Origin: Rhytidiadelphus loreus
Taxonomy: Eukaryota > Streptophyta > Bryopsida > Hypnales > Hylocomiaceae
Assembly: GCA_947034895.1 (NCBI GenBank)
Contig: OX344761.1
Location: forward strand, 26,548,863-26,612,862
DNA length: 64,000 nt
Reading direction: 5' to 3'
The notes beneath the pieces were generated by a model. The model was not told where the DNA came from, ran no database searches, and saw only the letters and a list, made by a program, of their open reading frames with translations. Both the position numbers and the translations under genes were made by a program. Of this stretch, positions 24,236 to 35,637 are shown one piece after another (within the stretch, counting starts at the first letter, position 1; each line of letters opens with the position of its first letter).

Positions 24236-26688
24236 TGAAAATTTGACTACATGTAGTTTATCTTAGTAATAGTAACTAGGCACAATAACAAAAAGTGGCG
24301 GATTTGGGGGTACCCACTTGATTCATTCATCATGTTTAGCACCTAACACAAGAGTACATTACGTGAAGGTCAAATTCGGCAAAGAGGTGCTGAAATGGAA
24401 TTTCCACATCAGATTTTGACAAGCCCATGTCACCTTGCACCAATCACTAAATGCCCCGTGACCCTTTTCTTTACAGAAAAATCACTATTCCACATAAATG
24501 GCACTTTTTCTTAATTTATGTCAAATCTGACCTTTCGCGTAGGGTAGCGTCAGAAAATTAAAATTTGAAATAAAATGTAGAAATCTTCTGATTACACTGT
24601 ATAAAGGGGCACCAAATTCTTTGTTACAGTGCAACTCTTTCCAATGATTTTTTTGAAAGTACAGGGTACTCATTATTTTTCAATGCTACTGATGATGATG
24701 ATGCCATTAGTACCAGAAATCACAGCTTACTTCTAAGATACTAACTTAACCATGATTAAATATTTCCACATCTTCTCATCACAAGTTAGTCATGGTGATA
24801 AAACTGTCTAACAGAAAAAGGCTAACTGGAGTTAGTTGTTTAAACTGTATGACCTGACTACCATGATCTTCATTTACTTTTCAGAGCTTTAATTCACTTT
24901 TTCAGAGCCACAACTCACTTGGTCAGATTGGAAAAAAAAATTAAACCTTGAAAATCCTTTGCATAAAATTGTGCTTTTTGAAGCTTTGGTCAACTGACTG
25001 CTGTGGTTTCACTTTTGACTTTTTTGCAAAGCAAATTATCACTTAAGCCTGAAGCTCCCCAATGTTCAATTTATGGATGATGAACAGATTCATATTCTTG
25101 TTTCTTTCTCATTATTGTTTGAATGAAAGTCATCCTAATTTGTGGAGATACTTTATCAAGTTGTTGTCCTATCGAATAGTTGGATTTGGTCATACTAAAG
25201 TACATATTTTTCTAAAATTACAAATGCAGAAGTATGTCAAGTGGTTGACCAAGCCAAAATTGCATTGACTCTAGTTCAAAACTGAATTTGCAAAAATGAG
25301 GTCATAGATTTAAAGAACACAAAAATTTCAAAAAATCACCATGTCAAGAGATCCTCATTTCAAATCCATTTGAACAAGTTTTACTCAAAATGATAATATT
25401 TTGTTTGTCATCGGATTTAGAAGGAATTTTCAATTTTCCCTTTCAAAATTTATTACAAAAATATTGGTGATAGCATTGGTGAATCTAACCAAATGGAAGG
25501 AATCTAAACTCAAAATCTACAACTTTTATTCATAAATCAATTCCAAAATATTCTTCCAAATAGTACTTCATAATGATTTTTATCAAATTGTCAATTCTAG
25601 AAAAGACTCTCAAAGTTTAGGGGTTGAATGATTGAGGAGTATTGGTTTTAGCATTTTGGGGTTGGCTATTTTAAAGTAAAAGTTTTAAATCAAAATATTA
25701 TAGTAAAAACATGTGTCCTGTTATTAGTTTTCTAGCACGCTAATTTGTGTCCAATTTGATCGAGTAGTTGAAGAATTGTGAGATAAATGTGTTTTTGTTT
25801 TCGTTCCAAGCAACTAAAATAACATATTACTTTTAGAAATTATAAAATCCAATTATAGCATTGTAGTTAACTCATTGAAGTGAATGAATTGTGTTAAAGT
25901 TTTGTTGTTTAAAAATCTCATTGATGGTAAGATATTTATCATGACCTTTTCTTTTTAATATACTTTGCAAATGCATAGATCATCTTTGAAAATTTAGATA
26001 AATGTATGTATCCCACAACTTCTCAAGTTAATGATTTGTTTTGAAATTTAATTGAAAATCCATGGAATTTTTTTTCAATACAAAAAGGTTTACTTATTGC
26101 CTTACTAACCTATATTGAGAACAAAGAGTCTAAATTGGACATCACTTTGTAACTACTAATCCAAATTTTATGAAATTTGTCTTGCATTCAAGACAACCTC
26201 TATATGCATTTATATGCAAAATTCCAATTGAAGGTTCAAAAAATTGTGATTGCAATTGCCTAACCAAAATTTATTAAAGTGTAACAACATCCCTTAGTCA
26301 TTTAGGGGCTACATTTTTAGATGCACATTTTTGTTGCATATCCAAAAATTTAATTTATATGTGCATATGACTTCAAATGCATTTTCTATTAATTATTAAA
26401 TATTTAGTTGGCCCCAAATATTCAATGTTTGTAATTATTGAATGCTTGATAAAGTATTGCCACTTCATAGTTTTAGGGGCACTTGAAGCCGTGACACTTC
26501 AATTGCTTTTTGAGGGCAATGGCAAAAAAAAAGAAGCTTTTAGGCTATAAATATTGTGTTTAAAGACATTTTTTTCCCCTCCTACTTTATATTACAATAT
26601 ATCATTTGGATTCTAGGACAAGTATGTTTTGAAGTTTCAGTGAATTTATGAATATTTCTCGATGTTTTGCTCATCACAAAGGGATCAT

Positions 26689-28123
26689 AGTAATACAAGG
26701 TGTATAAGTCTTCTAACGCAGTGTGTTCAAGTTCTAATTTTTGTTGTGGTAATTTTCAACCTAAGTATCTACGTTATAGTAAAATACATAAACTAAATCC
26801 TACATACTCTAATTTTATTGAATTTTGAAGTTGAAATACACCCATGGGCATGTAATAGGAAACATTATTATTTTCATTTTGATCTCATAGATCTCACAAG
26901 TGATAAAGAATTTTGAATTTAAACTTTTGCATGTGGTCTATATGAAGGTAGAGTTAAGATCGTACGGTTACAATTGCCATTTCTTACAAATTTTTCCATA
27001 CCAAAATCTTGATCCAAAAGTCACTATTTTTTGCATTTGGAGGGTTCAAAATGCAAAAGATATTTAGGGGTTAAGATCAAATTTTAAAGGTATATGCATG
27101 ACTACTTTGGGTACATATTATAAACCTGTCAAGTTATTTAGATGACTTGTTATTTAAATTTGCATGGAATTTAAAGCGTCATATGACTTCTATTATATAT
27201 TGTATTACCTAAGCAATTTTCAAACTTCGTATAGCCCAAGTCATATTGGCCTTGAAGGCAATTTCAATTGAATTTTATCACACTTTAAAAACCAATATTA
27301 CGTAGATAGCGTGGTTTTTTATTCACTTTAAATTACTTAAATTGTCCTACAATGTAGAAATCTATTGTCATTGCAAATTGGCAAGAAACAATCATAGTTA
27401 CAATGTTCAAAAAACTTATTGTCCTTACTATAAAATTAATCTTTATTTCAATTTATAAATATTATATGTCACCATGGTTATCACTTTATGACTTTATAGA
27501 AATTTCTACTCTTTGAAGAGTTTGAGAATTTTTTGACATTTGGCAATTGATATGCATTATATTGATTAAATTTTTTCCAAAATTATTATTTTTCATTTTT
27601 TAATAACTTTCAAACAATATAATGTATAGAAAATATAGTTGCATCTAGAGTATTATAATTGAAATATAATTCATTAATACATCAACAACAACAACAACAA
27701 AGATACATTACTTCAAATATTTATGTTGGACCTTGTGATCTATTTGATAATGTATGGAATTTATAAAGGATTGGTTCAAATTCATTACAAAGTAAAATAT
27801 ATTTAGATTCTTTTCATCTATTTTCATTTGTGTCAAACATATTATTATATTGCACTGGAAAAGCTCTAGCTTATAATATTGAAGTGCATCCTTGATCCAC
27901 TACTAACAATTATTAGTTATAATGTAGGATTGCTCCAAATTGAGCATGTTTTTCAAAAGTTTGATTTAAAGAATACAAAGGAATTTAAGTAAATGCCTTA
28001 TGCACAATGTTTTGTATGAGAATATTGAATTTGAAAATGGTTTTAGAATGTCTACCTATTCAACTTTAACCTCGTGAACATAAATTTCAGATGTTATATT
28101 TGAATGTTGTTCTTGAACTTCAT
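26689..28123. other. Segment present in unit A, absent from unit B
   Basis: About 1.4 kb of AT-rich DNA missing from unit B at about 36438. The break in unit B coincides with a shared TCAT (26685-26688 and 28120-28123), favouring a microhomology deletion in unit B over an insertion in unit A. The segment contains a lone TTAA-element right end (TATTTAGGGGTTAA, ending 27074) and two near-identical GCACTACAATRAAAGTGTCAT strings lie just beyond it at about 28220-28270. Confidence 0.6.
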
Positions 28124-29062
28124 CCAATTTTTTTTAAAGTAATTCCAACTTAGACCTTTAGCTAATATTTTGTGTATTTTGAGGTATTTTGCATTGACAA
28201 ATATAGATTCCAATTGACGCACTACAATAAAAGTGTCATAATTTTGAGGCACTACAATGAAAGTGTCATGAGTGTTTGGGAGTCATTTTTTCTACCCTTT
28301 ATAATCCATGTAAGGGCTTGGGATAATCCCTAGAATAATCACCTATATGATTGAGAATTGTCATCAATTTTAAGAACAATCAATGAGAGTTGAACATTGC
28401 AACTTACTACCAATTTATAAAAAATGAAAATGAAAATTTTCAAAACCAAAAATATTCTATAAAAAATTAATATTATTCCAATGACAACCTTTAGGTTGAA
28501 ACGCATTTTAATTAGCTAATATTTTTGTGTATTGACAAATTTTTTCCTTTTATAATCTATATGGACTAAAGTGTCATAATTGATTGATTCATCTACATTT
28601 CAGTCTTGAACAATCACTACACCATCATAAAATGCTACAAGTGAATAGGAACAACCAATGAGAGTTAAAGTGTTTTTTGTGGCACAAATTTATTAAATAC
28701 TTAAATATTTAAAATTATTAAAAAATTATATGAAGTTGAAAACTATATTTTTTTAACTAAAAGTTCTTTTTTTCTTCATGGATTAAGATTTTGAAACTAT
28801 GGTTACTACTTTTAGGGGTCCTTTGGTGATTGAGGTTCCAACTTTTCCAAATAATTTTGGAGGGTATAGGTGTTCAAGTAGGGCAATGATCTTTTAACTA
28901 TTTTGTTCTTGTGCACATCTAGTTTGCTCTTGCGGTCTTTCTCACCTCTTATCTTATATTCATCTCATTTTTGAATGGAGAGCTTTGTATTACAAGTATT
29001 GTATTTTGCTTGTAGGGAGTGATCATAGGTTTGAAATCTATACATTGTTTATTTTGATTCAC

Positions 29063-29645
29063 TTAAACCCTGAAGTCCATTGTTCCTATGGAGGACAAAA
29101 TGGATTTTGGGTAGGTTCCTATATTCTCAATTTTTATTGAAACTTTTCAAAACTTTCTCATAAGATAGAGAAACTTATGAGATTTTTAGGAATATAATTT
29201 TTATTTCAATTGGTGCCTGGGAGCAAAAGTTATGCCACAATAACCTCAAAATGGGAGAGACTGGGCAACAAAAAAAATCCACAAAAAATTGAAATTAATA
29301 TTTTAATCTTTTTTTTCTTGTAGATTATATATTTTTCTAAATGGAAAGCTTTGATTCATCCATTTTGATTAGTGATGTGAAAGTTATGGAACTTCTTGTT
29401 TTGCGGGCAATCACAACAACTTCTTGGAAAAAAAAGTTCTTCCACTTTGAATGCTAATATCTTTAAATCTATACGATCAAACATCACAAATTTTTTATCA
29501 CGTGATCTGAGACAAGTGTAAAACAAGATCCTATGGTTATGTTCTAAAAAATATTTAAGAAATTTATTTCATAGGTGAATGTAGCAAAAGTGATAGTTTT
29601 GAGTGGTTTTGACCAAAAAAATGGCCTTGGGACTTTAGGGGTTAA
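29063..29645 (+). mobile_element. TTAA/CCCTGAAG element (family A) with empty site
   Basis: 575 bp between TTAA at 29063-29066 and TTAA at 29642-29645. Left end ACCCTGAAGTCCATTG plus the hairpin GTTCCTATGGAGGAC; right end GGCCTTGGGACTTTAGGGG. The motif AAATCTATACGATCAAAC is at 29465-29482. The paralogous site in unit B (37356-37359) has a single TTAA and lacks the element, which proves insertion after the duplication (or precise loss) and a TTAA target. No coding capacity. Confidence 0.85.
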
Positions 29646-29929
29646 CGGCGTCAAAATTGGCACTTTTTCAACACTATTTATTTGGTGCACTTTCATTACC
29701 TCTCATTCTTGCATAAGTTCTATTTATTGTTGCTAAATTTGACGAAGATGTTGCACTTCAAATTCATCTTTTCATGTTTTTGTGATGTTTATGGAAAATG
29801 CATTCCCAACAACAATAAGTTTGTCTTGATCTCCAAAACTAGTTTCAACAACAATTCTTTCCGGACTTTGATTTTGGTATGATAATGTGTGAAAAAAAAT
29901 CATCTCTAAAATATCCAGGGTTGCTATTT

Positions 29930-30178
29930 TGTGAGCCTGTGAGCGTGAGCTTGTGAGCTTGTGAGCGTGAGCTTGTGAGCTTGTGAGCGTGAGCTTGTGA
30001 GCGTGAGCTTGTGAGCGTGAGCTTGTGAGCGTGAGCTTGTGAGCGTGAGCTTGTGAGCGTGAGCTTGTGAGCTTGTGAGCATGAGCTTGTGAGCCTGTGA
30101 GCGTGAGCTTGTGAGCCTGTGAGCGTGAGCTTGTGAGCCTGTGAGCGTGAGCTTGTGAGCTTGTGAGCCTGTGAGCAT
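29930..30178. repeat. GTGAGC minisatellite inside the element's left arm
   Basis: About 250 bp of GTGAGCTT / GTGAGCGT / GTGAGCCT hexamer-octamer units in higher-order 14-bp repeats (GTGAGCGTGAGCTT). The mirrored right arm (31256-31325) has only a few decayed units, so the left arm has expanded. The minus-strand frame across it (Ala-His-Lys-Leu-Thr repeats) is an artefact. Confidence 0.92.
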
Positions 30179-30416
30179 ATAATTTTTTAAAGATTCCATC
30201 TAAATTTTTTTGTCAAAATTTATTATTTTTGATAAATTTTAGTAACTATTACCATGAACCTATTACCGTGGACCTATTACCGTGGACCTATTACCGTGGT
30301 CCCTTGAACAACCTTGATGTACTACTTATTAGACTTTGTTAGATTTTAAGAAGAAGAAAAATCGGTTATTAATTAAGATTTGTTTGAAATCAACTGAGGT
30401 TGTTCCACTGAGATTA

Positions 30417-30483
30417 TAATCACTCCCCTCTTGCTGCTTGGGTCCCCTCGGCGCCGAGGGGAGCCCCCTTCCAGTAGGTAAGA

Positions 30484-30545
<62 letters not shown>

Positions 30546-30623
30546 GTAAATTTTTTTTTTCTCGTCACAAGGGGGCCTCCCCTCGGCGCCGAGGGGACCC
30601 AAGCAGCAAGAGGGGAGTGATTA
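30417..30623. mobile_element. GC-rich palindromic insert with 47-bp perfect TIRs
   Basis: The 47-bp arm 30417-30463 (starting TAATCACTCCCCTCTTGC) is the exact reverse complement of 30577-30623. Each arm contains the 18-bp self-palindrome CCCCTCGGCGCCGAGGGG. The loop is mostly an A-run followed by a T-run (about 30490-30560). It is far more GC-rich than its surroundings. No clean target duplication seen, so class unassigned. Confidence 0.7.
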
Positions 30624-31740
30624 ACCAAATGACCATTTGATCAATAAATAGAAGAATTGGGCCCTTGAAGGTCCTATAAAAGGACAATGATCAACTAATC
30701 AACAATTTGGTGTAACCAAGCTCATTCCTTACAAAAATAATCCTTGTCAACCAAATATTTTCTTCCAAAATTTTAACAAGTCCGATTACCAACACATCAA
30801 AGTAGAAGTGTAGGTACCTCTCATTGGCCTTGAGAGGACCCACGCTACTACAAGATAATAGTTCTTATCAATGATTTAAAAAAAAAAAATCTAAACAAGT
30901 TTAATAACAATGCATCAAAAGATTTTTTTTGGTATTTTCTTATTAGCCCAAGAAGATCCACATTGCTATAAGATAGTGATCAACCAATATTCTATACAAA
31001 CTTATTTCCATCTCCGTTCATCTTTCACATCAATTAAGTTCATCATTTTCAAAATGTATATTTCTAATATTTTAGACAACATTGAAAATTGTATTTTTCA
31101 TGTGGATTCTATATAACCACAGTAATAGGACCACGGTAATAGGTATGTAGTAATAGGTACTAAAATTTACTAATAATAGTAAATTTTGGCCAAATTTTTA
31201 TATGAAGTCTATTGTTAGAAATATTTTTAAGTCTTCTTGTGTTTCTTCAAATTTCTTAGCTCAACGCTCACAAAATCCCTGCTCAACGTTCATAGGCTCA
31301 TGCTCACAGGCTCACAAAATAGCACCGCTGCTAAAATATTCAAGGTCCTAGATGGTTGTCATTGATAGTGGAAAGAGCAACAAAGTCCTAACTAGTAATA
31401 GGAGGTTCTTGACTTATATACAATGATGGTTGTGAGACAAGTTTTAGTCTAGTCTTAAGTGATACTATATTAATCCCAAAATGCCCTAGGACATTTTGGG
31501 CAAAAATTGGCACTTTATGGTGTAAGATTATAGCAATTGAAGTTAGAATTTTTTTTATTGTGCCTAACAAAATCAACAAACATTGACTCATTTTGGAGTG
31601 AGATTATTGCACTAAATATAGTGGTTTATAGACAATTTCATATTATATTATGTTGGTTACATACTTGCCAAATTTTGGAAGTAAAAGGAGGGGTTAGCAC
31701 AAGCATTGTGAAGTTGCTTGACATGCCCAAAAAATGTTGG

Positions 31741-32388
31741 GCAATGTCACTTTTGATTCTAACGCTAGAGTGACAAATTTTCTAAATTCTCACAAAGGAA
31801 ACATATATCTATATATTGTGTCAAATTAAATATGCATTGGTAATTAGTTTCATTAGGAACTTGCTTAAAATTTTAATTTTCCACTAAGGGGTTTAGGGGT
31901 TAAGGTGATATGTCTCTTGCACTTTATTCAACATATTAAAGCAATAAGCTATTCCAATTTCATTGCCATTGTCTAATGGACACGTGTGGGTGGGATACAA
32001 GAATGTAAGATCTAACTTGGAATAATGAGTGGGACAATGAGCTGCACTACAAAAAGTTCTATTCCTATAACAATTCATTTTGGAGTTAGGACCTACTCAA
32101 ACTTCATGACATGTTCCTTTTGTCAATTCAAAGTATATGCTAAACTCATGGTGTCTTTAACCACTAGCACTGAACCATCTACTATGTTAATGGTGGATGA
32201 TGAGTGTTGTGAAAAGTACACTTTATTTGATTAATGTGCATTTAGGAAGCTTCAAGAAAATTCATGTAACATATCAATGGAAAGGAGAAAGAATGCTCTA
32301 CACATATCACTTGTATAGATATGTTGTAGGAGTTTCATTTATTTATTATAAAATTTCACAAGTAATTGTACTATCTTTAGGTCAAGCA
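31741..32388. other. Second segment present only in unit A
   Basis: About 650 bp of AT-rich DNA missing from unit B near 38030. It holds a TTAA-element right end (GTTTAGGGGTTAA, ending 31903) without a recognised left end, and a GCACTACAAAAAG string at about 32042. Insertion or deletion cannot be decided. Confidence 0.45.
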
Positions 32389-32781
32389 CTTAGGATTTGA
32401 GGTTACTACATCTAAAATCACACGAATAAGCTCTATGGCATAATTGGTATGCTCTAGAAAATGAACAACAATTTTTGCACATTGGTAAAGGACCATGAAT
32501 CAAAATCCAAGTGGTTCCATGATTTTGGATGCATTGTGAATTAGTTACAAATTATTTCTAAAGGTACAAGATGTAGGAGGCTAAAAGTGTAATGTACTAG
32601 GTGATACCAAAATCCATTTGATGCACATTGAGAAATGACACTAGTAGTATCAAAACATGTCACAGAGAAGAAATTATACAAAAGAAATTGTACCCAAAAT
32701 TGACCATTTGTAAGGCCGCCACCTCCACAATATTGTAAATAGAAATGCTCACTATCCAAAATGGTTCTTAACTCCACATTA

Positions 32782-33231
32782 GAGTATCTCCAATGTAGAG
32801 ACGGGAACATGTACAATATCCAAATTTTGAAGTGGAGGTAGGGAGCCCTCATTCCATTCCGACAACTTTTGATAAAAAAAATTGGCCCAATGCAAAGTTA
32901 GCAATCCAAACCTCAAATGCACCTTTACCACATTATAAAAAGAAAGAGAAGAAAAGATTCTACATTAAATAAAGACCTTTCATGCAAAAAGGGGGAGTTC
33001 CAATTTATTAGCACAGATAACGATGTTGAAAAAGTACGACAATGATGTCTTTTGCTATTGTGAGACACCTTGCAAGTACTTCATATTTTGCCAAATTTTC
33101 AGGTCGGGAATGAAAAATAGTGGGTCCGGGAATAAAGAATGACCAATGTCAGTTGCATTGGAGCGTGTTTTTTTAGGGGCCCCGTCATCATGCGGTTTAC
33201 GTGCTTGTTCCTAACTGCATTGGAGTTGCTC
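32782..33231. mobile_element. PIF/Harbinger (Tourist)-like element, unit A copy
   Basis: 450 bp with termini GAGTATCTCCAATGTAG and CTGCATTGGAGTTGCTC, flanked by TTA (32779-32781) and TTA (33232-33234). A TTA duplication and this CTCCAATG-type terminus match Tourist-like MITEs. Present at the same relative place in unit B (38416-38866), so it predates the tandem duplication. Minus-strand frames inside are not recognisable proteins. Confidence 0.7.
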
Positions 33232-33833
33232 TTACACTTGTCCTTCTAATGCTCACCATTTCCATTTTGGGTATCCTCCTTCTTCGGTTTCCCTTCAAAA
33301 GTAGGGGTCAATTTTCAAGAGTGGTCGTCGCCATTTGAGGTGTGGTTACCTTACATCTCTCTCCTTTGGTCCATACTTGGCCAACAAATAGACCGAGTCT
33401 TGATTCTCACCAGCCCCCAATAAAGGTCCAGAATTGAGAGCGAATTCTTCTACACTCCGCACGTCTGCTTTTTTATGAATCTGCACGTCCTAAGTACAGT
33501 TGTAAATTTGACTACATGTAGTCTATCTTAGTAATAGTAACTAGGCACAATAACAAAAAGTGGCGAATTTGGAGGTACCCACATGACTCATCCATCATGT
33601 CTAGCACCTACACAAGAGTACATTACGTGTAGGTCAAATTTGGCAAAGAGGTGCTGAAATAGAATTTCCACATCAAATTTTGACAAGTCCATGTCACCTT
33701 GCACCAATCACTAGATGCCTGGTGGCCCTTTTCTTTACACAAAAGTCACTATTCTACATAAATGGCACTTTTTCTTAATTTATGTCAAATCTGACCTTCA
33801 CGTAAGGTAGTGTCAGAAAATTAAAATTTGAAA

Positions 33834-34017
33834 AAAGAAAAAAAGAAAAAAAAAAGAGTGTGAAATTAAAATGGTTAGTCCGGGTGGGTGATTAGCAGTT
33901 TAAATGCTTGCTGGTTGGGTCGCCTTGGCTCCCTTTGCCGGGGACTTGTTCCCTTGGTCTCTATGTATTGTTTCCCTTATCAATGGAAATCGTCCATGTG
34001 TTTCAAAAAAAAAAAAA
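33834..34017 (+). mobile_element. Short retroposon with poly(A), unit B only
   Basis: About 184 bp absent from unit A (site near 24560). It ends in a run of about 15 A after ATCGTCCATGTGTTTC, and AATTTGAAA borders both sides (33825-33833 and 34018-34026), which fits target-primed reverse transcription. The body (TGGTTGGGTCGCCTTGGCTC, TTATCAATGGAAAT) looks like a LINE 3' tail or a SINE; no clear tRNA-type A/B boxes. Confidence 0.65.
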
Positions 34018-35359
34018 AATTTGAAATTTGAAATAAAATGTAAAAATCCTTCTGATTACACTGTATAAAGGGGCACCAAATTCTTTGTTACAGTGCAACT
34101 CTTTCCAATGATTTTTTTGAAAGTACAGGGTACTCATTATTTTTCAATGATACTGATGATGATGCCATTTGTACCAGAAATCACAGCTTACTTCTAAGAT
34201 ACTAACTTAACCATGATTAAATATTTTCACATCTTCTCATCACAAGTTAGTCATGGTGATAAAACTGTCTAACAGAAAAAGGCTAACTGGAGTTAGTTGT
34301 TTAAACTGTATGACCTGACTACCATGATCTTCATTTACTTTTCAGAGCTTTAATTCACTTTTTCAGAGCCACAACTCACTTGGTCAGATTGAAAAAAAAA
34401 ATTAAACCTTGAAAATCCTTTGCATAAAATTGTGCTTTTTGAAGCTTTGGTCAACTGACTGCTGTGGTTTCACTTTTGACTTTTTTGCAAAGCAAATTAT
34501 CACTTAAGCCTGAAGCTCCCCAATGTTCAATTTATGGATGATGAACAGATTCATATTCTTGTTTCTTTCTTGTTATTGCTTGGATGAAAGTCATCTTAAT
34601 TTGTGGAGATACTTTATCAAGTTGTTGTCCTATCAAATGGTTGGATTTGGTCATACTAAAGTACATATTTTTCTAAAATTACAAATGCAGAAGTATGTCA
34701 AGTGGTTGACCAAGCCAAAATTGCATTGACTCTAGTTCAAAACTGAATTTGCAAAAATGAGGTCATAGATTTAAAGAACACAAAAGATTCAAAAAATCAC
34801 CATGTCAAGAGATCCTCGTTTCAAATCCATTTGAACGAGTTTTATTCAAAAAATGATATATCTTGTTTGTCATTGAATTTAGAAGGAATTTAAAAACTTC
34901 CCTTTCAAAATTTATAAAAGAAGTATTGGTGATAGCATTGGTGAATCTAATCAGATGGAAGGAATCTAAACTCAAAATCTACAACTTTTATTCATAAATC
35001 AATTCCAAAATATTCTTCCAAATAGTACTTCATAATGATTTTTACCAAATTGTCAATTCTAGAAAAGACTCTCAAAGTTTAGGGGTTGATTGATTGGGGA
35101 GTATTGTTTTTTAGCATTTTGGGGTTGGCCATTTTAAAGTAAAAGTTTTAAATTAAAATATTATAGTAAAAATATGTGTCCTGTTATTAGTTTTCTAGCA
35201 TGCTAATTTGTGCCCAATTTGATTGAGTAGTTGAAGAATTGTGAGATAAAATGTGTTTTTGTTTTCATTCCAGGCAACTAAAATAACATATTACTTTTAT
35301 AAATTTATAAAATCCAATTATAGCATTGTAGTTAACTCATTGAAGTGAATGAATTGTGT

Positions 35360-35637
35360 CATAACATGCTTTTTTCCTACTTTGGAAGGATGTGAGTTTC
35401 CATCTGGAAACCCGCTAAAACTTGTCGTTCACAAGCTGCGCTAACTTGGCCAAGCGATTGCCAGGTCACTTTTTTGGAATAAAATAAAATAAAAATTAAC
35501 TTTTTTTTTCATTTTAAGGATTTATTTTATTTTATTTTTTGAAAAAAAAAATCTGACATTGGCGGTTTTGAGACCGGGGGGAACGGAGGTGGGAACATGC
35601 CTGAAACAGCCCTCCACCCCCCCCAAATCTCATCTAA
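35360..35637. mobile_element. Insertion private to unit B
   Basis: 278 bp missing from unit A at about 25897. TGT borders both sides (35357-35359 and 35638-35640). It shares strings with 49690-49945: TTGGCCAAGCGATTGCCA, CATGCCTGAAACAGCCCT and the end CATCTAATG. Probably one MITE family whose class I cannot assign; termini are poorly matched. Confidence 0.55.

Larger units (their letters stand above)
29915..31330. mobile_element. 1.4-kb non-autonomous element, ~9-bp TSD
   Basis: Flanked by CTAAAATAT at 29906-29914 and 31331-31339; unit B has the related single site CTTAAATAC near 37616. Termini CAGGGTTGCTATTTTGTGAG and CTCACAAAATAGCACCGCTG pair, extended by GTGAGC motifs, then by a second inverted pair (CTATTACCGTGG at 30240-30300 against CCACGGTAATAG at 31117-31165). 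The CAGGG terminus suggests hAT, the 9-bp duplication Mutator-like; unresolved. It contains a minisatellite and a nested palindrome but no transposase. Confidence 0.75.
24236..33507. repeat. Tandem segmental duplication, unit A (9.3 kb)
   Basis: Unit A and unit B (33508-39142) lie head to tail and match over most of unit B with a few percent divergence: 24240-26690 with 33508-36440, 28120-29060 with 36440-37355, 29645-29905 with 37360-37615, 31330-31740 with 37616-38030, 32390-33507 with 38032-39142. Unit A additionally holds 26689-28123, the TTAA element at 29067, the 1.4-kb element at 29915 and 31741-32388. No gene was recognised in either unit. Confidence 0.85.

Noticed and set aside
29924..30199. 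Minus-strand 91-codon frame rich in His, Ala, Ser and Lys
   Set aside because: It is the translation of the GTGAGC minisatellite.
32040..32060. CACTACAAAAAG and similar strings at 13967, 28220, 28254 and 57671
   Set aside because: Single CACTA-like words without a mirrored partner or target duplication; too short to call.
25062..34729. 68-codon frame conserved in both tandem units (25062-25268 and 34523-34729)
   Set aside because: Open in both copies, but with several amino-acid changes and no bias to silent changes; conservation follows from the duplication itself.
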